From Roseateles sp. YR242 (lineage in GTDB: Bacteria > Pseudomonadota > Gammaproteobacteria > Burkholderiales > Burkholderiaceae_C): a stretch of 64,000 nt of DNA. Made by a program: the position numbers and the translations under genes. Where the stretch lies: NCBI RefSeq assembly GCF_900109745.1, contig NZ_FOAV01000011.1, forward strand, positions 124,001 to 188,000, in the 5' to 3' direction. The notes below the pieces were generated by a model. It saw only the letters and a list, made by a program, of their open reading frames with translations, searched no databases and had not been told where the DNA came from. Shown here in pieces: positions 57,349 to 64,000 of this stretch (positions within the stretch are counted from its first letter, which is position 1; every line of letters starts with the position of its first letter).

Positions 57349-59744
57349 CGCCCATGCCGCCCGCCGTCGGGCGCTTCAAGCCACTGCGCAGCCTGGGCCG
57401 CGGCGCGCAGTCCCTGGTGTGGCTGGCGCATGACCCGCGCCTGGACCGCGAGGTCGCGGTGAAGGTGCTGACGCAAGGGGCCGACCGGGCCAGCGTGGAT
57501 GCGTGGCTGCATGAAGCCCGGGCCGTGAGCCGGCTGACCCACCCGAATATCGTGCCGGTGTTCGAGGCCGACCTGGAGAACGGTCAGGCCTACATGGTCT
57601 TTGAATACGTGGCCGGGGGGACGCTTGGCGAGCACCTGCGGCAGCGCGGGCGGCTGCCCGCGCGGGATGCGGTGAGCTTGATGCTGGGGGTGTTGGACGG
57701 CCTGCAGGCGGCGCACCAGGCGGGCGTGGTCCACCGCGACCTGAAACCTTCCAACGTGATGCTGGATGCCCAGGGGCGGCCCCGCGTGATGGACTTCGGC
57801 ATTGCGGCGCGGCTGACCGGGCCCGCCGCATCGGCGCCGAGCAACCGCATCGTGGGCACGCCGGGCTATATCTCGCCGGAAGCGGCGCGGGGTGAGCCGG
57901 CGTCTGCCGGCATGGATGTGTTCGCCGTGGCGGTGATGCTGACCGAGTTGCTTTCCGGCCAGCGCTTGAACTATGACCCGGATCCCTGGCGCGCGGTGCG
58001 CCGGGTGGCAGAGCAGCAGCTGGACCCGCCGGCCGATCTCGGGGCGGACACGGACGACGCACTGCGTGCCGTGCTGCTGCGAGGCCTGGCTCGTGATGCT
58101 TCGCAGCGCTGGCCGGACGCGAAGGCGTTCCATGACGCGCTGGCGGCCTGGCTGCATCCGGCGACGGAGGCGGCCGCGGTGAGTGACGGTGGCAACGCCA
58201 CGCTGGAGTTTTTGCTGCGGCGCATGCGCCACCGTTCGGACTTCCCGGCGATGGCGGATTCGGTGGCGCGCATCCAGCGGATGACGCAATCGGAAAACGA
58301 GAGCCTGACGACGCTGTCTAACGAGATCCTCAAGGACGTGGCGTTGACCAACAAGCTGCTGCGGCTGGTGAACACGGTGCAGTTCAGCCATGCGGGTGGC
58401 GGGCATATCAGCACCGTGTCGCGGGCGGTGGCGCTGGTAGGGTTTGGCGGTATTCGCAACCTGGCCTTGTCGCTGGTGCTGCTGGAGCGCATGGAGAACA
58501 AGCAGCATGCGCAGCGCCTGAAGGAAGAGTTCCTGCGCTCGCTGATGGCGGGCTCGCTGGCGCGCGAGCTGTGCCTGGTGCCCAGGGAGAACGAGGAGTC
58601 ATTCCTGACGACGATGTTCCAGGGGCTGGGGCGGCTGCTGTCCGAGTTCTATCTGCCGGAAGAAGCGCAGCAGGTGCGCAAGCTGGTGCGGCCGGAGCGC
58701 GGCATGGGCGACAAGGCGGCGCCCCCGGTGAGCGAGGGGGCGGCGTCGTCGCAGGTGCTGGGGCTGAGTTATGAATCGCTGGGGCTGGGGGTGGCCCGGC
58801 AGTGGGGCTTCCCGGAGAGCCTGCAGCGGACGATGCAACGGCCTGATGGTGATGCGCCGACCAAGCTGGTGGAGCATTCCGCCGACCGGATGCGGTGGCT
58901 GGCGCGTGCGAGCAATGACGTGGCGGACGTGATCCTCAACAGCGATCCGGCGGAAGCCCACGGCAAGGTGCGGGCGATGGCGCAGCGGTATTCGCGCGCG
59001 CTCGGAGTGGAAGCGAAGGCGTTTGAGCAGGCCGCAGACCAGGCGCGGCAGCGGTTGTCGCAGCTTGCGCAGGCGATGGACATCCAGTTGGCGAAAAGCT
59101 CACCGGCCCAGCGCTTGCTGGCGCCGTTGACGCCTTCGCCGGAAGATACGCTGTCACCGCATCAACTGCAGGCGACCCTGGTGCAGGGGGAGTTGCCCAC
59201 AGGGGCCCTGTCTCCGGAAGAGGCCTCGGCGATATTGGCCGCCGGCATTCAGGACATCACGAATGCGATGGTGGAGAGCTTCAAGCTCAACGAGATCCTG
59301 CGAATGATCCTGGAGACCATGTTCCGCGGGCTGGGATTTCGGCGGGTAATCTTCTGCCTGCGGGATCCGAAGACGGAGACGCTGACCGGACGTTTCGGGC
59401 TGGGCGAAGGGGTGGAGGCAGTGGTGCCGCTGTTTCGGGTGCCGCTGCGGGTGATGCCCGGGATGCAGGCTGATCTGTTCAGCGCCATCTGCACCAAAGG
59501 CGCGGACACACTGATCTCGGACGCATCACAGCCCAAGATCGCGGAACGGCTGCCGGCGTGGTTCCTGTCGGGGGCGAAGGCGCACAGCTTCCTGATTCTG
59601 CCGATGGCGTTGAGAGGCGCGCCGTTCGCCATGATCTATGCAGACAAGGCACAACCCGGGAGCGTGGTGCTGGATGAGAAGCAGCTGTCGCTGCTGAGGA
59701 CGCTGCGAAACCAGGCGGTGATGGCGTTCAAGCAGGCGACATGA
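57345..59744 (+). CDS. Ser/Thr protein kinase with HDOD and GAF domains
   Basis: 799 residues. The kinase domain (~10-275) is complete: Gly-loop LGRGAQSLVW, the Lys in VAVKVL (~40), HRDLKPSNV (130-138), the Asp of MDFGIA (150) and GTPGYISPE. An HDOD domain (~285-580) follows with NKLLRLVNTVQFSH and GGIRNLALSLVLLERM. A GAF domain (~640-799) ends the protein. It is therefore a sensor-coupled cytoplasmic kinase; no transmembrane helix is visible. It overlaps the upstream pseudokinase by four bases, which suggests a paired or hetero-oligomeric regulator. Substrates are unknown; the FHA-cyclase at 42474-43415 is one conceivable reader of its phosphorylation. Confidence 0.9.
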   Translation: MTPMPPAVGRFKPLRSLGRGAQSLVWLAHDPRLDREVAVKVLTQGADRASVDAWLHEARAVSRLTHPNIVPVFEADLENGQAYMVFEYVAGGTLGEHLRQRGRLPARDAVSLMLGVLDGLQAAHQAGVVHRDLKPSNVMLDAQGRPRVMDFGIAARLTGPAASAPSNRIVGTPGYISPEAARGEPASAGMDVFAVAVMLTELLSGQRLNYDPDPWRAVRRVAEQQLDPPADLGADTDDALRAVLLRGLARDASQRWPDAKAFHDALAAWLHPATEAAAVSDGGNATLEFLLRRMRHRSDFPAMADSVARIQRMTQSENESLTTLSNEILKDVALTNKLLRLVNTVQFSHAGGGHISTVSRAVALVGFGGIRNLALSLVLLERMENKQHAQRLKEEFLRSLMAGSLARELCLVPRENEESFLTTMFQGLGRLLSEFYLPEEAQQVRKLVRPERGMGDKAAPPVSEGAASSQVLGLSYESLGLGVARQWGFPESLQRTMQRPDGDAPTKLVEHSADRMRWLARASNDVADVILNSDPAEAHGKVRAMAQRYSRALGVEAKAFEQAADQARQRLSQLAQAMDIQLAKSSPAQRLLAPLTPSPEDTLSPHQLQATLVQGELPTGALSPEEASAILAAGIQDITNAMVESFKLNEILRMILETMFRGLGFRRVIFCLRDPKTETLTGRFGLGEGVEAVVPLFRVPLRVMPGMQADLFSAICTKGADTLISDASQPKIAERLPAWFLSGAKAHSFLILPMALRGAPFAMIYADKAQPGSVVLDEKQLSLLRTLRNQAVMAFKQAT

Positions 59745-59857
59745 GTCGTGCCCCGGCGGCCGGGAAGCCCTGAGGACACAGCTGGTTACTGCATGTCGGG
59801 CAGGTAATGCACTGGGTGATTCGTCATCGCCTCGGTCTTGGCGGGCGTTGGAGTCTG

Positions 59858-59911
59858 TAGGGAATTTCTGCCTGACTCCCGCGAGGCGAGGTGTCGTGCA
59901 GAGGTTCCCTA
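59858..59911. repeat. Small inverted-repeat element upstream of the lipoprotein gene
   Basis: A 54-base unit runs from TAGGGAA to TTCCCTA. Its ends are imperfect inverted repeats (about 15 of 20 positions) and both contain TCTGC, resembling the ends of the elements at 37918-38042. It carries no gene and ends 22 bases before the lipoprotein start. A second small palindrome (GTTCCCTAAGGAAC) lies at its right edge. Confidence 0.4.
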
Positions 59912-59932
59912 AGGAACCCAAGGAGATGACAG

Positions 59933-60226
59933 ATGCGTGCTCTTCGGATTGTTGTGTATGCGATCGCCGCGCCACTGCTGGCGTCGGCCCTGAGCGGCTG
60001 CATTGTGCTGCCCCCCGGCCACTATCACGGTGGTGGTGGCGGCTACGGCGGAGGGCCAAGGGGTGGCGGCTATGGCGGTGGATATAGCAGCGGGTATGGC
60101 CAAGCCTATGAACCCGCAGCCGCAGGCCCACCCACGGCAGGCTTCATCTGGATCGAGGGCTTCTGGGATTGGCGCGGCGGGCGTCGTACCTGGGTGGATG
60201 GCCACTGGGGGCCGCCGCGTCGCTGA
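59933..60226 (+). CDS. Small Gly/Tyr-rich lipoprotein with a WxxGxW-type repeat
   Basis: 97 residues; AAGGAG lies nine bases before the ATG. A lipoprotein signal ends in LSGC (acylated Cys ~22). A Gly/Tyr/Pro-rich middle (HGGGGGYGGGPRGGGYGGGY) leads to a C-terminal WIEGFWDWRGGRRTWVDGHW, which resembles YXWGXW repeats of BcpO-related envelope proteins. It is probably an outer-membrane or periplasmic-facing lipoprotein. It is convergent with the histidine kinase gene. The function of this repeat is not established. Confidence 0.75.
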   Translation: MRALRIVVYAIAAPLLASALSGCIVLPPGHYHGGGGGYGGGPRGGGYGGGYSSGYGQAYEPAAAGPPTAGFIWIEGFWDWRGGRRTWVDGHWGPPRR

Positions 60227-60232
60227 TGTGAA

Positions 60233-61558
60233 TCAGCGCGTGCGCGCTGGCGGCCAGGTGACCACCACGCGCTGACGCGAGGCTTCGCGTTCGAAGCTGA
60301 GGACACCGCCCAGCCTCTCCACCACTTGCCGGACAATGGCCAGGCCCAGGCCGCTGCCGGCTTGCGTCCGAGCGCTGTCGCCCCGGCGGAAAGCTTCCTG
60401 CAACGCCTCCAGCTGGTGAGGGTCGAGACCGTCCCCCGCATCTTCAACCTCCATGCGCATCGACTCATGCGTGGCGCCGGTCAAGGTCACGCGTACCGGG
60501 GGGCGTCCATGCTTGAGCGCGTTCTCCACCAGATTGGTGATCAGCCGTTCCACCAGCAGGCGGTTGGCCTTTGGCATCAGTAGTTGGTCGGGCGCTTCCA
60601 GCTGCAACTGCTCCGCAGGCCGATCCAGGTCGTTCACCACCCGCCGGGCGGCATCCGCCAGGTCCACGACGTCCTCGCAGGGGAGTTCTCCGGACCGAAC
60701 AAAGTCGAGAAAACTCTCGATCAGGCGGTCCGCTTCACCCACATTGCGTACCACCGCCGCCTTGCGCTTCTCGATGGCCGGCTCCTGGGGCAGCAGTTCC
60801 GCCGCCATGCGGATCCTGCCCAGCGGGCTGCGCAGGTCATGAGAGACGCCCGCCAGGAGCAAGGCGCGTTCACGCTCATGCTGCTGCCAGCGCGCCAGCA
60901 GTTCGCTGTAGGCCGCATCAATGGCGGAGACCTCCGGCCAGGCATGAAGCAAAGGCGCAGGGGCCGGCGCGGTCATGGCCCCTGGCTTCTGCGCCTGAAG
61001 CCGCTGGCGCAACTGCTCCAAGGGCTGCGCCAGACGTCGCGCGGTCCACCAACTCAGCCCCACCACCAGGGCCATGCAAAGCACCAGGGCCAGCAGGGCT
61101 CGACGCGACCATTCCGGGGCCACCATCCGGCCCGAGACGCCCAGCCACACGGATGTCGTGCCCGGCCGCTCCACTTGCAGCCAGATCCGCGGCTCGTGGC
61201 GACCAAGTTCCAGCCGGATGTCCGTGGCGGGGACGCCGTGGCCGCGCAGGACCTGACGCAAGGCCACAAAGCGGGGCGCGAACAAGGAGGTGCGTCGCGC
61301 GGATTCGGGCGGCTGGGCCCGCACGAGCACCAGCAGTGTCCCGTCCGATGGCGGGTCTGCGGGCGGGCCCTCCAGGCCTGCCGCAGCGGCCATTCGTGGC
61401 GCCCACAGGTCGGCAAACAGTGTGGCGACGGTGACGTTGCGCTCCACATAGAAGAGCAGGCCGACCACCACCGCCAGCCCCAGTGCCAGGCTCAGTTGCA
61501 CCAGCAGCAGCCTCTGGAACAGGCTGGCTTGGCGCCAGCTAGCGGGCCACAAAGACAT
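60233..61558 (-). CDS. Membrane sensor histidine kinase (EnvZ/OmpR type)
   Basis: 441 residues. Two transmembrane helices (~15-38 and ~155-172) flank a periplasmic domain of ~115 residues, followed by a HAMP-like linker. The catalytic part has the H-box GVSHDLRSPLGRIRMAAELL, N-box NLVENALKHGRP, G1 DAGDGLD and G2 GSGLGLAI. Its start overlaps the end of the regulator gene by 20 bases, so they form one operon with the regulator first. Periplasmic sequence does not reveal the signal. Confidence 0.93.
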   Translation of the reverse strand: MSLWPASWRQASLFQRLLLVQLSLALGLAVVVGLLFYVERNVTVATLFADLWAPRMAAAAGLEGPPADPPSDGTLLVLVRAQPPESARRTSLFAPRFVALRQVLRGHGVPATDIRLELGRHEPRIWLQVERPGTTSVWLGVSGRMVAPEWSRRALLALVLCMALVVGLSWWTARRLAQPLEQLRQRLQAQKPGAMTAPAPAPLLHAWPEVSAIDAAYSELLARWQQHERERALLLAGVSHDLRSPLGRIRMAAELLPQEPAIEKRKAAVVRNVGEADRLIESFLDFVRSGELPCEDVVDLADAARRVVNDLDRPAEQLQLEAPDQLLMPKANRLLVERLITNLVENALKHGRPPVRVTLTGATHESMRMEVEDAGDGLDPHQLEALQEAFRRGDSARTQAGSGLGLAIVRQVVERLGGVLSFEREASRQRVVVTWPPARTR

Positions 61559-62231
61559 AACCCTCGCCGCGCACCGTATCGATCCAGTCGCGACCCGGGG
61601 CCGCCTCCGCCAACTTTCGCCTCAGGCGAGCGATCTGCACATCTACCGTGCGGTCCAGCGGGCGGTAGCTGCCGCTTTGCACCGCTTCACTCAGGGCCTC
61701 ACGGTCCAGGGCTTGCCCCGGTGCTCGGGCCAAGGTCACCAGCAGCTTGTATTCCACGCCGGTCAGCGCGACCGATTGGCTGCCAGCAAGCACCTCGCGC
61801 TTGAGCAGGTCAATGGTGAGACTGTCGAACCGCAGCTGGGTGCTGCCCTGCGCAAGCCCCGGCGCCTGCCGACGCAAAAGCGCCCGTACACGAGCCACCA
61901 GTTCGCGAGGCTCGAAGGGCTTGGGCAGATAGTCGTCGGCGCCGATCTCCAGACCCAGGACACGGTCCAGCGGATCGCCGCGCGCCGTCAGCATGATCAA
62001 CCCCAGGGTGGGCCATTCACTTCGCCAGCGCCGGCATAGATCGAATCCGTTGGCGTCGGGCAGCATCACGTCCAGCAGCACCACCTCCGGTTGCCACTGC
62101 CGCAACGCACGTTCGCCGTCTCCGCCGGTGAGCGTGGTCAGGACCTCCCAGCCTTCCCGCATGAGCAGCTCCGCCACCAACTCGGCCAGTTCGGTGTCGT
62201 CGTCAACGATCAGCACGCGGGGTTTGCTCAT
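61539..62231 (-). CDS. OmpR-family response regulator
   Basis: 230 residues. The receiver domain has LIVDDDTELAEL, the phospho-acceptor Asp in VVLLDVMLPDANGF, MLTARG and DDYLPKPF. The C-terminal winged-helix DNA-binding domain has VEYKLLVTLARAPGQALDRE and the RPLDRTVDVQIARLRRKL recognition region, ending in IDTVRGEGYVFVAR. It is cognate to the overlapping kinase. It is divergent from the Cys-rich protein gene at 62376, so the 144-base gap probably holds promoters for both. It is one candidate to bind the eptA direct-repeat box, which remains untested. Confidence 0.94.
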   Translation of the reverse strand: MSKPRVLIVDDDTELAELVAELLMREGWEVLTTLTGGDGERALRQWQPEVVLLDVMLPDANGFDLCRRWRSEWPTLGLIMLTARGDPLDRVLGLEIGADDYLPKPFEPRELVARVRALLRRQAPGLAQGSTQLRFDSLTIDLLKREVLAGSQSVALTGVEYKLLVTLARAPGQALDREALSEAVQSGSYRPLDRTVDVQIARLRRKLAEAAPGRDWIDTVRGEGYVFVAR

Positions 62232-62375
62232 GGCGCCAGTCTAGGGGGCGCGGTGGCGTGTGACGCGAACGTTTCAAACTTGTCGCAATTCGTCGTGTGC
62301 CGTGGGCCAGGTGGATGGGGTCTCTCGTTCAATGGGAATCCACCAACGGGGATTCACCCCCAAAAGGAGCCACAG

Positions 62376-62759
62376 ATGAATTCAATCCCATCCAAGAAAT
62401 ATGCCCTGATGCTGGCTGTCGCCCTGGCCTGGGCCCCGTGGACGGCACAGGCCAAGGAGGCGGCCGCCAGCCCGATGGCGAGTCAGGCGGCGCAGGCCTG
62501 CCGCCCCGACTTCAAGAAGTTGTGTGACGGTGTGCGTCCGGGCGGCGGCCGGGGGCTCGAATGCCTCAAGCAGCATGAATCGGAATTGAGCACCGCCTGC
62601 AAGACGGCCATGGGCCAGGCCAAGGACTGTGCGGCCCAGGCGCGCCAACTGTGCGGCGCTGAGGTCTCGGAAGGTGCTGAAGGCGGGGATGCGGACAAGC
62701 GCCGTGCCTGCCTCAAGGCGCACGCCAGCGAGTTGAGCCAGTGCAAGGCCGCGAAGTGA
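62376..62759 (+). CDS. Secreted cysteine-rich repeat protein
   Basis: 127 residues from ATG 62376, with AAAAGGAG five bases upstream. A signal peptide ends near 25 (AWAPWTAQA). The mature part contains Cys-rich repeat segments: ACRPDFKKLCDGVRPGGGR followed by CLKQHESELSTACKTAM, then a second CLKAHASELSQC. These fit the Cys-rich repeat family related to Golgi apparatus protein 1, in periplasmic or secreted proteins of unknown role. Eight or so Cys suggest disulfides. It is divergent from the two-component operon and so may be controlled by it. Confidence 0.75.
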   Translation: MNSIPSKKYALMLAVALAWAPWTAQAKEAAASPMASQAAQACRPDFKKLCDGVRPGGGRGLECLKQHESELSTACKTAMGQAKDCAAQARQLCGAEVSEGAEGGDADKRRACLKAHASELSQCKAAK

Positions 62760-62805
62760 CGATGCCCGACAGACGCCAAGCCTGCCCACTCACCGCCTAT
62801 CGATC

Positions 62806-63651
62806 ATGACCTTGATGCAAGTCAGCCTGCCCTCCGAGGCCGGCCCGTGGCTCTTCTGGCCCCTGGTGGCCGCACTGGTGCTCGCCGCGCTGGAGGGGGT
62901 GGTGATGACGGTCCGGCGCCAGGGCTACGACTGGCGTGCCTTTGCTGCTTCGCTGGGGGATGTGCTGGGTCGGCGCTTCGTGGATGCACTGGGCCTGTCG
63001 ATCACGGTGCCGGCACTGGCCTGGGTACATGCGCATCGCCGCGGTGACCTCGCATTGGCGGCTCCGGTGGCCCTGGCCGTGCTCTTCATCGGGCAGGAGT
63101 TCTGCTACTACTGGTACCACCGGGCCGCGCACCGCATGGCCTGGTTCTGGGCCACACACTGTGTGCACCACTCGCCCAACCAGTTGACGCTGGGCACGGC
63201 GCTGCGGCTGGGCTGGACCGGCAAGCTGACGGGCACCGGCCTGTTCTTCGCCCCGCTGGTGTGGCTGGGTTTCCCGCCACAGGCGGTGCTGGGGGCGCTT
63301 GCCGCCAACCTGCTCTATCAGTTCTGGCTTCATGCGGCCTGGATGCCGCGGCTTGGGCCGCTGGAATGGATCTTCAATACACCGTCCCATCACCGTGTGC
63401 ACCATGGTTCCAACGACGAATACCTGGACTGCAATTTCGGCGGCGTGCTGATCGTGTTCGACCGGCTCTTCGGAACCTTTGTCGAGGAGCGGCGGGACCT
63501 GGTCATCCGCTACGGCCTGACGGAACCCGTCACCAGCTACAACCCGTTGAAGATCGCCGTGCATGGCTGGATTCAGCTATGGCGGCGTCTGCGAGCCGAG
63601 CCGCGGTGGGGTGAGCGGGCGAAGATGCTGGTGCGTCCGCCAGGGGGGTGA
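62806..63651 (+). CDS. Fatty acid hydroxylase / sterol desaturase family protein
   Basis: 281 residues from ATG 62806 (ATG 62815 is an alternative). Four or more hydrophobic helices (~15-32, 55-72, 78-98, 150-175). The diiron histidine motifs are all present: HRAAH in YYWYHRAAHRMAW, HCVHH in ATHCVHHSPNQ and HRVHH in SHHRVHHGSND. These ligate a diiron centre that hydroxylates membrane lipids or acyl chains. The exact substrate cannot be stated. It follows the Cys-rich protein by 46 bases with no clear terminator. Confidence 0.9.
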   Translation: MTLMQVSLPSEAGPWLFWPLVAALVLAALEGVVMTVRRQGYDWRAFAASLGDVLGRRFVDALGLSITVPALAWVHAHRRGDLALAAPVALAVLFIGQEFCYYWYHRAAHRMAWFWATHCVHHSPNQLTLGTALRLGWTGKLTGTGLFFAPLVWLGFPPQAVLGALAANLLYQFWLHAAWMPRLGPLEWIFNTPSHHRVHHGSNDEYLDCNFGGVLIVFDRLFGTFVEERRDLVIRYGLTEPVTSYNPLKIAVHGWIQLWRRLRAEPRWGERAKMLVRPPGG

Positions 63652-63682
63652 AGATGGGCCGCTCTGCAGCGTGACCGTGCAG

Positions 63683-64000
63683 CTATCTTGCCGAGGTCTG
63701 GTGTTGCCGCTTGCTGGCATACATGCCGGCATCGGCTCGGTCGATCACGGTGCTCATGGTGTCGCCAGGGGCGGCCTGCGCCACACCCACGCTGATGCTG
63801 ACCTGAAGGCCGGGGTGCACGGACGACCAGTCATGCTGGCTCACCGCCTGCGACAGCCGCTCGGCCAACTGCTCGGCTTGATGCCCACGGGTATCCCGAA
63901 GCAACAGCACGAATTCGTCGCCGCCGAGCCGCGCCGGAATGTCCCGCTCCCGGACGCAACTGCGGATGATGCTGCCGATGCTCTTGAGCACGAGGTCACC
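63683..64000 (-). CDS. Diguanylate cyclase (GGDEF) domain, partial at window end
   Basis: 106 codons of the C-terminus are present; the gene continues beyond base 64000. The reading frame begins GDLVLKSIGSIIRS and has the active-site GGDEF in ARLGGDEFVLLL. An RxxD (RERD) stands five residues before GGDEF, the c-di-GMP inhibitory I-site. The rest (LQVSISVGVAQ, IDRADAGMYASKRQ) completes the family. It makes c-di-GMP from GTP. Its sensor part is outside the window. Confidence 0.93.
   Translation of the reverse strand, partial: GDLVLKSIGSIIRSCVRERDIPARLGGDEFVLLLRDTRGHQAEQLAERLSQAVSQHDWSSVHPGLQVSISVGVAQAAPGDTMSTVIDRADAGMYASKRQHQTSAR

Overview
The window is GC-rich chromosomal DNA, roughly two-thirds G+C by eye, from a betaproteobacterium that is most likely in the Burkholderiales (Roseateles/Mitsuaria/Rubrivivax/Leptothrix-like). 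The reasons are the hemH - hslR - grpE - dnaK - dnaJ order, an RpoD with a long Lys/Ala/Glu-rich N-terminus, a short H-NS-type protein with a C-terminal TWSGRG core, a Tat-dependent tctCBA uptake operon, and YggX next to ArgA. I cannot fix the genus from sequence alone. I saw no rRNA, tRNA, CRISPR array, complete insertion sequence or prophage.

Bases 1-27525, all on the + strand, form one functional region. It opens with the 3' end of a giant fibronectin-type-III exoprotein with an extraordinary polyglycine/cysteine tail. Next comes a Sec-exported RHS/YD-repeat polymorphic toxin (RHS core, HINT pretoxin module, small C-terminal toxin domain) with a DUF2750-type immunity gene, a DUF4304-like gene and a membrane-anchored glutaredoxin. 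A second multi-domain exoprotein (FN3-like and Calx-beta-like modules) follows. Then comes a tightly overlapping operon (15371-27525) for a type II secretion/type IV pilus-related machine: GspG, GspF, GspE, GspL-, GspM- and GspC/PilP-like proteins, a lipoprotein secretin fused to a cohesin-like domain, three more pseudopilin-like proteins, a rhodanese-fold protein lacking the catalytic cysteine and a Tat-type transglutaminase. The gene content matches what some annotation subsystems call 'predicted secretion system X', an essentially uncharacterised machine. The arrangement suggests that the adjacent exoproteins and RHS toxin are its cargo. There is no prepilin peptidase in the window, so processing would depend on one encoded elsewhere.

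Bases 27713-33040 hold a VOC-family protein, a GAF protein resembling free-methionine-(R)-sulfoxide reductase, a CheY-like receiver, an EptA/MCR-type lipid A phosphoethanolamine transferase (preceded by a PmrA-like direct-repeat box) and a receiver-TPR protein. Bases 33246-42272 carry the heat-shock cluster dnaJ, dnaK, grpE, hslR on the minus strand, then the oppositely oriented tctCBA tricarboxylate-transporter operon, then hemH. The tct genes look inserted between hslR and hemH, next to two small inverted-repeat-bounded elements.

Bases 42474-51146 hold an adenylate cyclase-FHA protein, rpoD, dnaG, an hns-like gene, yggX, argA and a VOC-family gene. Bases 51165-59744 hold the giant RNA helicase HrpA, then two paralogous kinase-HDOD proteins, the first with a degenerate kinase domain and the second an apparently active kinase with an added GAF domain. 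Bases 59858-64000 hold a small element, a lipoprotein, an OmpR/EnvZ-type two-component pair, a cysteine-rich repeat protein, a sterol-desaturase-family hydroxylase and the end of a GGDEF protein that runs off the window.
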